Positions 23,701-38,294 of a DNA stretch of 64,000 bases are shown one piece after another. The position numbers were made by a program, and so were the translations under genes. This DNA is from Boswellia sacra (lineage: Eukaryota > Streptophyta > Magnoliopsida > Sapindales > Burseraceae). Within the stretch, counting starts at the first letter, position 1. The number at the start of each line of letters is the position of its first letter. Where the stretch lies: the NCBI GenBank assembly GCA_013180625.2, contig SNVD02006168.1, forward strand, positions 124,001 to 188,000, given 5' to 3'. The notes below the pieces were generated by a model, which was not told the DNA's origin, did no database searches, and was given only the letters and a program-made list of their open reading frames with translations.

Positions 23701-24060
23701 CATAAATGGCACGTGAAATATATAGAAACATTAATTTTTCAATTATAAAATGATCTTCTCTTAACATTTTCAAAACTATTTTGAAAGTTGAAACAATGAT
23801 TAATTTGCACGGATTATCCGTAAAAGTGGATTAAAAAGATAAAAGAAAGACAAAATCATTGATTTTTTTTCTTTCGAAGGCTACAACATAAAATGGTTAT
23901 TATTGTCATTTTATGTAAATATAACGAATATTTTACCCTTCATGGATCCTACACAAACACACAATCTCTCCCCACCCTAAGATGCTTTGCTGTAAAAAAA
24001 AAATAAAAAATAAAAAAAAGCGAACACAAAACCTGAATTAAACTGAGAGAGGTGAGAGAG
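20735..24060. other. Intergenic region upstream of the OTU gene
   Basis: Mostly AT-rich. It has a short poly(ATT) run (22388-22409), a (TA)n tract near 21331 and small open frames without recognisable content. No tRNA or element end was identified. The last 150 bases before the OTU gene contain an A-rich run (23994-24020) and GA-rich leader sequence. Confidence 0.5.
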
Positions 24061-24168
24061 AGGTTTATAAGATTAGAGTTAGCGTCTGAGACGATGGAGT
24101 GAGCGTACAGGTTAAGGTGTGTGTACTCTGGCAGCGTAAGTTATCATTGGTCATTGTCCATTCCGGTG

Positions 24169-26926
24169 ATGCTCGGTGTACTGTGCGCACGTCATAAGCC
24201 TTGGATCCTCAATTCAATTTCTCTATTCGCTCACAGCTTATCTGCAGCGCACCAGACTCGCTTCGTTTATTCCACTCCAATACACGTCCAATTCTCCGAC
24301 TTAAATCGCCGGAGACAACACTCGACCGCCTGTCTTCTCGGCGGCAGTTTGAGTAGCTGCAGCGGCGGCGCTGCATCGATATGGCATGCCATCCTTCCTT
24401 CCGGCGGCGGAGGTGGAGGATGCGGTTGCCGACGCCGTAGAGATGAGAGAAAGCCTGGAGAGGGATCGTGGAACGCGGCGTGGGATGAGAGGCCGGCGCG
24501 GTGGCTACACCGAGCTGACTCGGCTTGGCTGCTGTTCGGAGTCTGCGCCTGCCTTGCGCCGATTGATCATTGGAGCGACACGAATCCAGAAGCGGTTACG
24601 GATAGTGAGGAGAAAGGTAAAAGTGAGGGAAGCGTTGGTTCGAAGGAGAAAAGTCGTAATTCGGAGTTGAGCGAGAAAAACGATACGCCTGTTGTTGATT
24701 TCAAGGTCACAGGTGAGTTAAGCACACGCACTCATTTCATTTCTGACGAGTGATGAGTACTATTAACTGAAATATAAACTATGAACAATGCCATTTCATA
24801 TCATGTGCAAGTCCGCAAAAATTGGTGAATATTACTACTCTTTTTCCATTATAATCAACCGATAAGTGACCTTAATTGCTTGTTGCAGTGTGTGTGTGTG
24901 CATTGCTACTTTATTGATTTCACGATATAGTTATCCACCAGTGCAAATAGTTGAATTGTTACTGCCTGTTTGTTTGGATCATTAGATGCCATTCCATCAG
25001 TTGCAGGGTCAAGTGTATTGAGTTTCTTCGTCAGACTCTCCAAAAATAACCAAAACTATTTGAAGGTTTTGAAAAATGATTTTAAGTGTACAAAAAATTT
25101 AGATATTATAATTACTTTTCAAACTGTAAATAGTTCTACAGTTTGACAAGTCTTTTTATTTATCCAATTCTATAGTTCGATAATTTTTGTTTTCCGGATT
25201 GTAGAGTTGATTGAGCTAAACAAACTTGTTGAGCTATCAAGCTATTAAAAATGTGGTCATCACATTTAAATTTTTTGGAAAAATGATTATTTTTCAATGA
25301 ACCTGGTAACTTCGATAATTTTTTAATCCACTCTTTCTTCACTTAAAGTCAATTATTGAGAAGAACTACAAACCTTTTAATTCTTGCAATACTTTCTGCC
25401 TTTATTAGATGTTATTTATTTATTTATTTTTAAAATGTGTTTAGTGTGTATATGGGAAGATTGTGTGCTCTGCTTTTATATGTATAGAAAGATGAATGGA
25501 GTGGAATCTAAATTGAGGAGCGCATAGCAGGTATGCTAGCAGATGGGAGATGTTTATTTAGAGCAATAGCACACGGAGCTTGCTTGAAACGCGGGGAAGA
25601 AGCTCCTGATGAAGATCGACAAAGAGAACTTGCTGATGAATTGAGAGCTCAGGTGCAGACTATGACAACTTTGATACTAATTATAAATTTATATTTTTAT
25701 TTATTTTTTACGTTTTAACATTGATAATTGTATACTTAAATTAATTATTTTTATGTGTTGTCTACTACTCTCATTAGGTTGTGGATGAGCTTTCGAAGAG
25801 GCGGGAAGAAACAGAATGGCGAGTCCTGTGATTAGATTTTATTTATCTATTTATTTATTTGGTGATAGATTTGTTTTGAATGCTGCATAATGTTTGGTTT
25901 GTTTCTACTGAGTTAGGTTTGTTGAAGGAGATTTTGATACCTATGTGAAGCAAATTCAACAATCTGATGCATGGGGTGGAGAACCTGAGTTGCTGATGGC
26001 TTCTCATGTTTTGAAGTGAGTTTTATAACCATCTTTATTGCCTTCTTTTTATTATGCCTTCTGTGAACCCATTATTAGTCATTCCTATATCAGGCTTTTG
26101 CACACTACAAATAATGAACTTAGGCTGGTGCCTTGCATGCATTGTGACTTCTTACTTTCTGAAATCAATTAAACCAGCATCAGTCTATCATTGATTTGAA
26201 TGATTTCTCTAAGTTATGGAGTAGGATTAGTATGTACTGATAGCTTTTAACAAAAAGGGAAGAGATTTACCATGAAATTATTTATTCATTCTTTAATGCA
26301 TACATGTGTTCGGCATGAATAGTTGGTTATCTTTTTCCTAGGAAGATTGTTTTCTTCTTTTATTTGTAACTTTCTTTTGGATAAGGGGGTTAAGTGTTTG
26401 TATACTAGCAGGAAGCTTGGGGCACTATTAAGCCTGTTCATTGTTAACTAGGAACTTTGATACTTGGTTCAATTTTACTGATATTTTCAATTTGAACTAT
26501 GCGATGCTATTGCATGATTTTTTAATTTTGTTGAATTTCTCCAACTCAAATTTAGGCTGTGCTGTTGGCTGACGATGAAGTAATATCAAAATTGATTACT
26601 TGCAAATTCTGTGCAAATATTTCATCACTGTTGTTGAGGTTCAGCCTCCTTTAAGTTGAAATTTATGGTGCTTATTCTTTCCTTATGTAATTAATTTGTG
26701 CTTGAACACTGTATTTGACGTGCATTTTCAAATATGTTGGGCCTGCAGGAGAGTGATATCAGTCTTCATGACAGATCGAAGCTCAGGCAATCTGGTAAAC
26801 ATAGCAAATTATGGTGAAGAATACAGGAAGGATAAAGAGGGTGATAAAGATGGGGCCATCAACGTGCTGTTTCATTGGTATGGTCACTATGACCTACTGG
26901 AGACTACTCCAAGCCAAAGGTATTAG
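24169..26926 (+). CDS. OTU-domain deubiquitinating cysteine protease
   Basis: Five exons: 24169-24712, 25531-25652, 25778-25818, 25917-26015 and 26749-26926, giving 327 aa in continuous phase. The C-terminal OTU domain starts GMLADGRCLFRAIAHG; Asp186 and Cys189 fit the catalytic D-G-x-C motif and His315 in WYGHYDLL the catalytic histidine. The conserved core includes ETEWFVEGDFDTYV and WGGEPELLMASHVL. OTU proteases cleave ubiquitin from proteins. It resembles the Arabidopsis OTU3/OTU4 group. The ~180-residue N-terminus is Ser/Arg/Gly-rich and poorly conserved, possibly an organelle-targeting or disordered region. The ATG at 24169 was chosen as the first in-frame ATG; an in-frame upstream extension to 24121 has only GTG. 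Intron 3 begins GC rather than GT (25819). Neighbouring CSLA is convergent. Confidence 0.85.
25819..25916 (+). promoter_or_regulatory. GC-AG intron in the OTU gene
   Basis: The exon ends ACAGAATG and the intron begins GCGAGTCC and ends TTAG. Only this GC donor keeps the conserved TEWFVEGDFD reading frame. Using the GT nine bases further on (25828) creates an immediate in-frame TGA. GC-AG introns are a known minority class spliced by the major spliceosome. Confidence 0.75.
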
Positions 26927-28786
26927 AAAAGAAAGTAAACAAGTAGGAGTTATATAGGCAATGGTTTTGTTACTTGTGTAGAAATTTACACATTTTAGAT
27001 CAAATGTGTCCACAACATCATAAGAGTGCTTGTATTTTTCATAATGATGCATTAATTCCAGTATGGCTGGAATCGTTTGAGGATCAATAAGCTTGTTTCA
27101 GCAAATGTCAATTCAAGCAATAAGGTTGCTAATTTTTGTATGCGTAATGATTGATTTTTTGAGTAATTTTAAACTCAATTAAAGTATCAGAGTAGCAATT
27201 TCATTTACCTAGTTTGTTCATTTCTTCAATGGAAGTTTATAATATTAGTTTGCAACTGAACAATGCTTGCATAGCCATTGAATTGATGAAATCTTGATCT
27301 TTGTTTAAACAGAAGGTATTGTAACTGTAAATTAAATATTAAAGGATTATGGAGTATGGTCCTTTTGCAGGCTAAATGGGTTTTTGTGTTTTTATTATGT
27401 ATGTCTCTCTTTCTCTGATGAGCCTTATCTTTTCTTCTGTGATTTAGATCTTGTTCCAGAATGGTTTTGCTTTAGTCTAGAGAATTTAAATGACAGATGA
27501 TTCCATTCCCAAATTTGTTTTCTTTTTTTATGCAAGTCTCACCAAGCCAACAATTAGGATTAATTAGGAGACTTTGCTTATTTATTTTATTCCTTTTTGT
27601 TTCCCGAATCTTTACTATTATTATATTACAACTCAAACAAGACATCGTACTTCCTAAGTTCTTGCATTAACATAAGTTACAATAATTGTCAAAAAGAGAA
27701 AATATTTCCTAATCTTGTTGCCATAAGATAAGAGACAGGCTTACAAATGCGACCCAAGTACGTCAAGAATCGCTTTAAATAGGTTTAAATCTTCCTCTTG
27801 CCCCCATTCCTTTACTAGTAAGCACTAGCATATCAGCTTCATAGCGGTACGGCGGACTTTTGTTTTTGTTTTGTTTTTTTTGGTCGATCATCCCGTCGGT
27901 TGCCGTCTTTTTGATTTGATTTGATTTTTCTATATTTTGTTACATGATTTTTTACTGTAATGACTTTCTAAAATTATGAATTGTGCATGTTCTCTTACTC
28001 TTAATATTTGAAAACTCACGAATTAAGTGGTTCATTGAAGAGTTTCTTGTGCCAAGAGTTAATCATAAAGATTTGCAAAGATTTGTAAATTTGCAAATCT
28101 TGGAATCGGAATACTGTTTACAAAACCTGGTTAATTATGACCATGATGACTAGGACAACAATATTATTGAATACACATTATACATTTCATGTTGTATGTC
28201 ACCGATAAAGCTGAAAAGCGCATGGTGGGTGCTTCTCCGGTTATAAAAGTATTAAGTGCTTTTGTTACAGAGGCCTTTCTCCAGAAGCAAGTTTTAATTT
28301 TGTTAAAAAAATGTATTTTTTTTTATTTAGTCAGTGTGGGAGATAAACGATTGATAAGAGTAGACACAAAACAGATAAAAATTTTAACATCCCTTCTACC
28401 AGGTTTATTTTCTCATGAAAAAAATTTTCAAATCACTACTTTACAAACAATCCAATGTTTACTTTTTATCTGTATTCAGATTCAAAACCCGGTTGCTGCT
28501 TTTCTTTTCTGCTAGACTGCGGCTTCACTTCTTTGTCTATTGCATTTCCAAAAGAAATATATTTTTCTTCACTTCACTTTCCATCCAATTTTTCTTTTTG
28601 ACCATATCTGTACATGTAGAAGCTTATAAACATTGCTCAAATACAATGAAAAGAATAACCAGCTATCGTGTAGTGTACTCTAAAAGATGTAACATTTTGA
28701 ATGGGAAAAGTTCCAAATAAATTAAATCATATCATCGGAGATGTTGACTTGTGTATTCTGGAGATGGTTCTTGGCAGAGAATTTTG
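26927..28786. other. Convergent intergenic region (3' ends of OTU and CSLA)
   Basis: AT-rich, no supported gene. Two overlapping open frames at 28189-28720 (+) consist of low-complexity Phe/Ile/Leu-rich sequence and look like chance. The 3' untranslated regions of both genes must lie here. Confidence 0.5.
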
Positions 28787-31700
28787 TTAAGAGTTGGGAA
28801 CAAATGTGCCAACATAACCTACGCCGGCGATGAAGAAGGCAGTGGCTTGCAGAAAGAGGAATATGAAATAGTGGTTCTTCCCAAATGCAAGATCATAGCA
28901 GCCACAGAAGAAGAGGTAAGCCCCAACAGAAAGCTCTAGCAAATGAATCCTGCTCATGTATTCAACAAGAAGGAAATGGAAAAATGTGAATAAAATTAAA
29001 ATTAAATCATTTTAGTTTCAAGTGGCTGCTATCAAATCCTAAAATAAGAAACTCATTCTACTTGTAAACCCAAAATTCTGCCGTAAACATGAATGTGGGA
29101 CTTTCAGGACTTATATGTACACTAAGTGTAGAATTTTTGAAACATATATAATTAAATAGATAAACCTTTCTCCGATTCTGATACGAGGTTTCTTGAAAGC
29201 TTTGGGACCCAATTTTGTCTTGACAGCATCTCCCAATTTCTCAGTGACAACCCATTCATTTACTCTCCCTGCCTCCAGCAATCCTATGAATGTTGCCTTG
29301 GTCCGATGCAGTGACATGACATTCTCAAATAGGATCCAGAAAACAAGTAGGTGGATTGATCTACAGGATTACATAGGAAAAATTAAGATGTATTACAAAC
29401 TGTTAAAAACAGACAGAAAACTTGTTTGCGAATTGCATTGTCTGGAGATATAATTAGCAATCTAGAGCAATGGATTTCCCAAAACTAGCATATATATCAA
29501 AGATAGATAATTATACCTTGGAGTACCAACTGCATTCAGAAGAGTGATGACTGAAGGAATATAGACAGCTCCCCACGTGGGAACTTCAACTTCAGGAACC
29601 AACACAGTTGCAGGCATAACGATGCAGTAAAAGACAAATGTGACAATATGGGCTACAATCTTCCGAACAAAGAAGAAGCTGTATATGACATAGAGCTTCT
29701 TCCAGAGATTGACTTTCTGCACAAACAACAGGCAAAAATAATTACTAGAGCTAAACTAAGGAATGTAATTTCACTTCTGTTGCCTTTGTAGTTAATGTTT
29801 TTGAATGGAATCGGAATCAGAATCAGAAATGGAAAAGTAAAGAAAGAAAGCATACCTTATTTCTTATAATTTCCATTGCCATTTTCTTGAAGAGATTGGC
29901 TGGGCCACAAGACCATCTGTGCTGCTGGTATCTGTAGGCTTTGAAAGTACTTGGCAATTCGTTTTTAACCTGTAATATAAATAATGTGAAACGGAATAAA
30001 ACAATGGCACTCTCTAACAGTAACAAACAGAGCACTTCTTATAAATCTTATATTATTTATTTAAGTTGCATACTCTTTCAACAGTAATATTGCTATTGAA
30101 TACAATTCTTGTTGAGAGTCCTATTTGGTTTTCCCATTATAATCCCAACAATTCTATTAGTTCCGGGCTAATAGAAATACCTTGAGGTCACCAATATAAA
30201 CAAATTTCCAGCCTTTGAGACTGGCTCGAACAGCCAAATCCATATCCTCCACTGTTGTGCGATCCTTCCACCCTCCAGCCTCATTGAGTGCTGAGATTCT
30301 CCATACACCAGCTGTACCTGCATCACATACACAACCCAGCTTTCAAGTTAACACGTCTGTCACATGGAATTTTGCATTTCTTTGGTAATTTTAACGCAAA
30401 AATATGTAGAAGATTGTTTTTACCATTGAAACCAAAGAAGGCATAGGATGATGAACCAACTTCTTGTTCCACTGTAAAATGGTAATCCAGTGACATCTCT
30501 TGCATTCTTGTCATTAAGCATTCGTCTGAATTAACTGCAAAATAACACCCAAAAACCTACCTTCAGTAACCAAATTCTCACCCAATTGATCATCATAAAT
30601 TTATTATAGTGTAATATTTTGTTTCGTAAAGTTCCTTACAATGATCAATGGTCATTTGCGTTCATATTAATCGATTATTCGTTATATCCTATATAACTTG
30701 GTGTATGGTAACATGTTTTAGATACAAAATTGGATTTATATTCCCCATTAATTACATCCATGCGATCTTTCATCAACTCATCAGATCAAAAATCTCCAGT
30801 GGTCACATTACTAGTGGGAAAGTGGAGCCTAAACTGACATACGAATCTTAAAGTTTCCGCAATGGAGCAGATAACTTTCGGATGAAAAGTAAACACTCGT
30901 GTGAACTTGAAAAACAAATCTGTACAATTAGAATATTATTAAAATCCAATGTAATCTAATCAATTCAGAACGAGTATGAGAACCGTCCCAGGTGCAAACA
31001 TGGGTTATTCACAAAAGTGTGGATACAAGCCCACTGACAACCCAATAAAACGACAAAGGTGTAGAAGTTGGAAATCAAATAATGTCATGGTTAATATATC
31101 ACATCACTTTGATAAAAAATCATTTAAATGTGTACAACTGGGCTCTTTGAGTCGTTAAATTAATTAAATATGGAAGACTGATGGTTTGAACCAACCAAAT
31201 CTCTTGTTCCAAATGACAAATCAAAAGAGACTGTCACTGTCGTTTCTGGTGGCCCATACAACATCAGGTTAAATAAACTGGATGGTAGCTACATAGCCAA
31301 ATCTGGACAAATAGTGATGCAATCTTTTTTCTTTAATTAGTTTTCTTTTATGTTCAATAGTTGAACGCTGGCCTCAGCTACTTTTTATGAAACGAAAGAT
31401 TCTTTTAGACCATGCATAAAGACTTAAAAAAGGAATTAGAAGAAAGCCCTTAATCAATCTTGACACAGTCCATTTTTTGGTCCCAAGACTTTGATGTGGT
31501 GATGTGTCACATTTTAGTAAGTGCAAAATAGAAAATTCAAGAATCCAATCAGTTCACCCACCCGCCTCAAGTTTTCAACATATTTTGTTTCTATCTAATG
31601 ATAACATTTCATGCATTCAGACTTGTTAAAAAGTTGTGTTAAAATAATATATATGTGAAAGAAAAATCTAGGGTAAATATCACTTGACCCTCAAGAAAAA

Positions 31701-33097
31701 GTTTATGATTGGTGAAATTGAAGAATATATCAAATCTTCTGGAAGCAGATTTAAGAGAAGTTTTCAAGGCAGAACAAGTAAACGGTAAAAAAATACTAAG
31801 GTGTATCCTGTCAACGGAAGAGTCATTAATTAACCTGTCGAAAATGAAAGAGGTATTTTTCTATATCAACCCAAACCTTGAGGGACCTAGTACTTTTCAT
31901 TAAAAAAAATGAAGAAAAACATGTCATAGCCAGCAATGTTGACATAGACGCGTATGCTCCATATCTATGCCAAAAGCCTAGGAAAAAAAGAAAAAGCAAC
32001 ATAATATGATCACCACCGACACAGATATCTAAAAGCTAGCTATAACTAAACACCAATTATAAAGAGAATAATTAAATTTAAGGTTAATAAAGAAGATTAA
32101 TTTACCGAATTTCCATCGAGCTTGAACAAGAGCAAGTTCTGGGTTGTGGACAAGAAAAGGAATGGTGCGCCAAAGAAAGTCAGGCTCGGGCTGGAAGTCA
32201 GCATCAAAAATGGCGACATAGTCACATTGTTTAACGTAGCTGTGCTTCATGCCTTCCTTCAGAGCCCCTGCTTTGTACCCATTTCTGTTGTCTCTTATCT
32301 CGTACTTTATGTTTATGCCTTTGCTTGCCCATCTTTGGCACTCTAGTACCACTAAATCCTGTGAAGGTCATTTTTTTTTTAATTTATTTAACCAAAATTG
32401 ACCCAATCACATTAACAACAACAACAACAACAACAATAATAATAATAAACTGATCAAATAAGCCACATGAAAAGCAATTAGTAGCTAAAGTGAATTTGAT
32501 TCCAAACCTTGATAGTTGGGTCTGTGGAATCATCAAGAACTTGAATTATGATCCGATCAGAAGGCCAAGAAAGCCCACATGCAGCTCCAATGGATAGCTG
32601 ATAAACCTACGCAGACAACACAATGGGACAGTAATGGTTAGACAAGTAATTACTGTTCATTCTTTAATTAATATGCTCAAATGAGACAAGTTAGTTGCGG
32701 CTTTTATATATGTAGTCTGAAATTCGAACAAATAAAGGGGACTTGTAATCAATTAAAGTACCTCTTTTTCATTGTACATTGGAATTTGCACTAAGACCAT
32801 CGGATAAGCTGAGTTTCCAAGCTCAACGTCGTCCTTCATAGGCTCCCATCTGTACCTCTTCTCTGGTTTTCTACCAAACAGCTTCACCAGAACTATAACA
32901 ATGCCCATGTAAACCTTTTCAATGAAAAGCATCACCGACATGGCCAAACACACAAACACCAAAACTTTCAAGGCGGGCACGATCAACGGTGCCTTTGTTT
33001 GCTGCCAAATCAATCCAACTTGGCCTGTAATGTCATCTCGAGCCACCTGGAACCTGTCTGCTGGAAACATATTGATGGTGGAAGAAATTCTGTCCAT
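28787..33097 (-). CDS. CSLA9: Glucomannan 4-beta-mannosyltransferase, CSLA family (CSLA9-like)
   Basis: Nine exons on the minus strand: 33097-32762, 32606-32508, 32358-32106, 30534-30424, 30317-30181, 29969-29856, 29716-29517, 29360-29166, 28949-28787; phases agree and total 535 aa, matching Arabidopsis CSLA9 length. It is a Golgi GT2 enzyme that builds the beta-1,4-mannan/glucomannan backbone from GDP-mannose and GDP-glucose. Visible features: N-terminal membrane segment (about residues 38-70), catalytic motifs LDDSTD (136-141), DAD (197-199), TVED (288-291) and QQHRW (327-331), then four or so C-terminal membrane segments ending [10 protein letters not shown]. The start is [16 protein letters not shown], with no in-frame upstream ATG needed. 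It is intact with no lesions. The symbol reflects closest recalled similarity, not proven orthology. Confidence 0.93.
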
Positions 33098-33503
33098 TGC
33101 TAGCTTTGCTTAATTTGATATTCCGACAGAAAAGAACTGAGCTGAGGGAGATCTCAATGTGTGTGACAAATGGGGTTTGGTTTATGAAGGAGATATATGT
33201 AACGCAAAGGCCTGGTTTGGGAAAAGCACACGAATCTATGTAGCTAGTTTTAGTTAGCTTAATATGCTTTCGGTCGGGAAATTGTTTGGTCCAGTACTCA
33301 CAGTGATTTTCGCTTGAGAGTTACGTTTAGGCAATGTGGAAGAGCTGGACTAGTGTCAGTGAGTTGAGTTGATGATCATAGCATACTTGATTGATTCATT
33401 GCAGAAACAGACCCACTTGCAAATATCATCACAAAAGAGAAGTTGAAACCAAGAATTAAACAAGTGCACGTAACTGTGAAATGATTGCACAAAAACAACA
33501 CAC

Positions 33504-33524
33504 GAGAGAGAGAGAGAGAGAGAG
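33504..33524. repeat. (GA)n microsatellite upstream of CSLA
   Basis: About ten GA dinucleotides, reading CT on the CSLA coding strand. CT/GA tracts are common in plant core promoters and 5' leaders. Confidence 0.9.
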
Positions 33525-36500
33525 ATCTTGGTTCCTCTCTTCTCTTCTTGTTATTTTAACAGAGAGACAAAGGCCAAGAATTGGAGCTATCTAACAATTA
33601 AAACAAGCTTGTGTTAAGCAAATATTTATATATAAATGAAGAAGAGGAATAGTGATCATTTGATTTTATAATAAAATATAGAACAAAAATAATGGTCAAA
33701 TGGAAAATGACTTGAGATCCGAAACAGGCAATTAATCAGAATCCAGCAACTAGCGTTGAGCGTTTGATTTACAACTCTCTTTATCAAGTTTTCTATTCCT
33801 CCTTTTATGCTCTCATTTTTCTAATGTGCAACAAACTCCAAGCTAGTTTAGCCATCACTTTCACTCTTTCCAGAGTGAAATTAAAGCCGACAAATTCATT
33901 GATGACTTGTTTACACACTTAGTTAATCGAGTAATAAATCGCGTGGTTGGTGACCTTCGTCTCTTATGGTATCCTCATTTGCTCTTGTTTTTGTGACAAT
34001 AACTTTCATTCTCATTTAAAAAATAAAAAAAATTTACGATTTCCAGAAGGAACAAAATAATTGATATAGTTTATATATTAATTTAATACAATTATTTTTT
34101 TATATATATTTTCACTTTTAAGCCACTCTTATAATGATGATCAAATAAACTTTTAAACATAAACCAAGTCCATGTATTCGATAGTGAACATGTACATTTG
34201 TACAATATCAATGGAGTTTGAAATGATATAGAGTTATATATACGTATATATATCATAACAAACAGAAAGAGTAGTTAATTAATTATGAGATGAGAAATTG
34301 GAGATTAAATTATTTGATTCTCTTGCTAATGGAGCTACGTACTGATATTGGCCAGCGTAAGCATATCAGACAGATTGCCCATTTTTCTGCTCAAAACGAC
34401 AAACATGTTGAGACACCGATTTCGTGAAAATAGACATAGTTTGGTAATCACGTTACGCAATTTTAATCTAATTTTCATGCAATAAGTGTGTGATGATATA
34501 TATATATAGAGTTATCTTCATGATCATGATACTTGGTTTAAGCAAGATTATTGCAATAATCTGACTTTACTCTATAAATATGACAGTATTTTACACGAAA
34601 ATTATACATGAGAAAGTCCAGAGTACATCATATCATTCTTTGTTAATTTGCGATAATATATATGGAAGATTGAAAATGCCGCTATTTGATTGATGCTGCT
34701 GTAAAACGTAGATTAATAATCTGAAATAAGAAAAGGTTGGAATTGTATTTTCTGATCAGACTCAATGAAGGGAGTAAACAGGATGATTCGCTCACTAATG
34801 AAGATTCAGAAAGTAGAGTAATCCGGTTGAATTTGGGTCAATTAATCAATTATTTGAGGTCATACTAGATATTGACATAACACCTTTGTTATACGAATGC
34901 AGCTACTGTACCTCAGTTCATATATATTTCATATCCTTTTTTTTTTTTTTTGCTTTTTCTTTGAAAAAAGATTTAACCCTTCAATTTTATTCCTTGTAGC
35001 ATAATTTGGTAACCATAATCAAGAAAACACGTACATTTGATAGTTTTAAGTTATTGGATGTGTAATATTATTGGTTTTAATAGAATTCAATGATTATCAA
35101 ATAATTAATAATCCTAATTGGCTTTGTAATTTAGTTTAAACGGATTTATAGTCTTTAATTAGGACTAAAAATTAGGATTTATTATTTTAATGAAATATAA
35201 GGGTCAGGGAAGTACTGATAAATTGAAAGGTTAAAAGATAAACAAATGAGTCAATGATTAGCGAATTTCACCCAAACTGGAATGGTACTAGGAAGTTCAA
35301 TTAGTGAGACGTCATCGTCTTAATTAATTCGTCTGTTATGTTTAGAGATATATTATCTCCACTAACAACTTCATTGGACCCCGACTCCCATGGATGATGG
35401 GACGACAACAACAACAATAACCGCGCCCACACGAAAATTATTAAATAATAATAATAATAATAATCCAAAATTAATTCAAAATGCCCTCGTCATTACCTGT
35501 TCAATATTAGAGAATTAACCTTATTTTAGAATTAATTCAGCTCAATACAAACAAAACAAATCTCTTTAATTTTTTAAAAGTAGATATAATATACTTCATC
35601 ATAAACATTTTTTACATTTAACATAAACTTTACTCAAAACTTTCATAAAATTTATCATAAATATATCTTACTTATAGGAGAAAGTATAATTCTATTTTTC
35701 TTTAGACAGAATATAATGTTCACAAATAATTTTATCAAACCTCAATAAATTAGTGCTCGACTTATAACTTCCATATAATCCAAACTCTATATTCTGATGT
35801 TGTAATTATATGACAAAAATTTACTGGAGGAGAAAAAATAAAAAAAAATGAGAAAAGTTATATCTTCAATAGAATTTTGTTATGTAGATTGTTATTTTAG
35901 GTTGTAGAGTTTGGGTTGTATATAGGTTATAAGTCTAGTATTACGGAACCCCAATAAGACAAATAAAATTTTACTTAGTTGAGTCGTTTTGATTGTATTC
36001 GTTGAATGAGATTGAAAGAGAGAGATTGGACATTTGGTGAAGCATAAAAAGGATTAATATGGTAGTTGGACTAGCATTTTCCCTTGTTATATATGATTAA
36101 TACAAAAGAGTTTCAAGAATTTAACTCATTTATGCAATAAGATTGAAGACACCCATTGTCGGCACGGAATTGGAATTGTCTTAGAGAAGCTGTTTTGAAA
36201 TGTTTCTTTTTTTGTACAACTACTAACACAACTTTTCATTATAAATTTACTCGCTAAGGCATTTAACAAAGCGATGAGAATGATTCAAGTCCTAAATTCT
36301 CACCTAATAACGAGTTTCTCATAATAATTCGATTCCATACAATTGTTTGTTTTAAAATTTCCAAAGTGTTTTCTGGTTTGAACGAACCAAACTCCACCGG
36401 CTAAGATGACTCTGAAATTAATGAAATTATTATGGTTAAATAAGTTTGAAATCAAATGTAAAATATACTAATTCTGAAGAATTAGGTGGACATAGCCAGA

Positions 36501-38294
36501 TAACCTGTCAAGATTGACAGCCCAACCATAATTAGAACATAAACAACATTATTATAAATTAGAGAAGAGCATATCCTATACTAATATTCCAAAAGTAGAG
36601 CCCTCCGTGGATACAAGAAGCATTGAATCTTGCTTTATTACAAGCTAGAATGCCCATTGACGATTCTTAACAATAATATCTTATTTCACCGACACAGATA
36701 TCGCCAAGCTGGACCAAAATAATATTATTAACAATGATGACGATTAAATTAAAAACCCAATTTGCACAATTTCAATGTGATTCCTCTAGCTGACTGAGAA
36801 TCAAGTTTGATGTGCTAGAAGCCACGGTTCTACCTTCTTCAAAGCAAATTGGATAGGAAGATCAGATTCATGGCAAATCAATCTAAGAATAGACTTGTAT
36901 ACGTTGATATAATGGACGAATTTAAAAGTGACTTGTATATGGTCCATAGTTTTTTATTAAAGTAATTAAAGATAGTTACAGATATTAAGATATATGTAGA
37001 ATGATAAAGTGATTTCTATGGCTAAATAAAAATGAGCAAAGCTGATGTCAATGGCGGCAGTTTTTTGATGTTTGTGCTGACCACAGAAATTAATGGGGTT
37101 ATCGGAAGCTTAAGTTGGTGATCTTATCAAGTAGATTTCTCAACTTTCTTCTTTACAATTTAATAATAAAAGCTATCTTTCATGAAAATAAGAGCAGTTA
37201 TATCAATAGAACAAAGACATATTTGTCTAATAAAGGGGAAAAGCTTCAGAACTATAATGGTTCAATTATGGAAACAAAGATAGAGATATTACTTGGAAGA
37301 TTGTGTCATGCAAATTGTTTTGATTGCAATGAAGACGAAACAAGCAATAAAAAGTGAAAGAACCCAAATGAAATGAAGCATGAATCATGATTAGGAAGGA
37401 ATAAAGGTTTGGAAATCTAAAGTGGCTGCCACTGCTGGTCTGTTACATTGGGCACCTAATTGATCTGTAGACCATGATTTTGACTAGTTTAATGAAGGGC
37501 ACAGTGTCCTTGTTATACAGAGATGTGCACGATGAGTTTATAGGTAGGGTCAGATTGCATCAGCTGCATTAATTATTAGACAGAGAATGTAGAGAGATGT
37601 TTGGTCAACCTTGAGAGTTAAGCTTATAAAGAGTGTTAGATGGGAGTGAGGTGCAGTGTCCAATTCCAAGCAACAAATACAAAGACGGTTTGTCAGAAGA
37701 ATTTTAGAGAGAGAAGCAAAGGAAACATCATGACTACTAAAAACTTATTCGAATGAGTTATACATATTGATAAAGAAATAAGCTACAAGGAATGGTCAAT
37801 TCAAAATATATCCAATCGAAACTAATACTTAAAGAAGCTAAAAACAATCAAGCTCCATCAATATATATATACGTGTTTTGTAAATGATCACACTTAGACG
37901 TGGAGGAATTACTTAAAGATCTTATATTCACTAAAAGACGAGTCGCGAGGTTGATTTCTTTCGTTATAAATGATCAATAATTGATTAAGCAATAAGCATT
38001 GATCTCATTTAGCTCATTTTCTATATGATGTATTTTAGGGTCACGCGGTCATGGTTGATGGCCCATCATTTTAGTACAATATGGTGTATGTAGAAATACG
38101 AACAACAATTATTCTTAAGCAACCAACCATTAGGCAACAACAATATTATTGGCAGCATATTAGGTCAAGATGCTTAAAGAAGTCACAAACTACACAATTT
38201 TGAAGATACCAAGAAATCCAGTTTCAGTTGTCTGAAATGATGCATCGCACCCAAATCTTCACCATCATTCTTTATTGGCTTTGAATTCTTTGTG

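Noticed and set aside
24386..24670. 94-codon frame rich in Arg/Glu overlapping OTU exon 1
   Set aside because: Shadow of the GC-rich first exon in another frame; the OTU frame is the one that continues through conserved exons.
28189..28720. Two overlapping Phe/Leu-rich open frames downstream of the CSLA gene
   Set aside because: Low-complexity AT-rich translation with no family similarity; they lie in the 3' intergenic region.
31998..36710. Shared 16-mer CACCGACACAGATATC in a CSLA intron (about 32012) and in the intergenic region (about 36690)
   Set aside because: Flanking sequence is unrelated; too short to support a repeat or duplicated control element.
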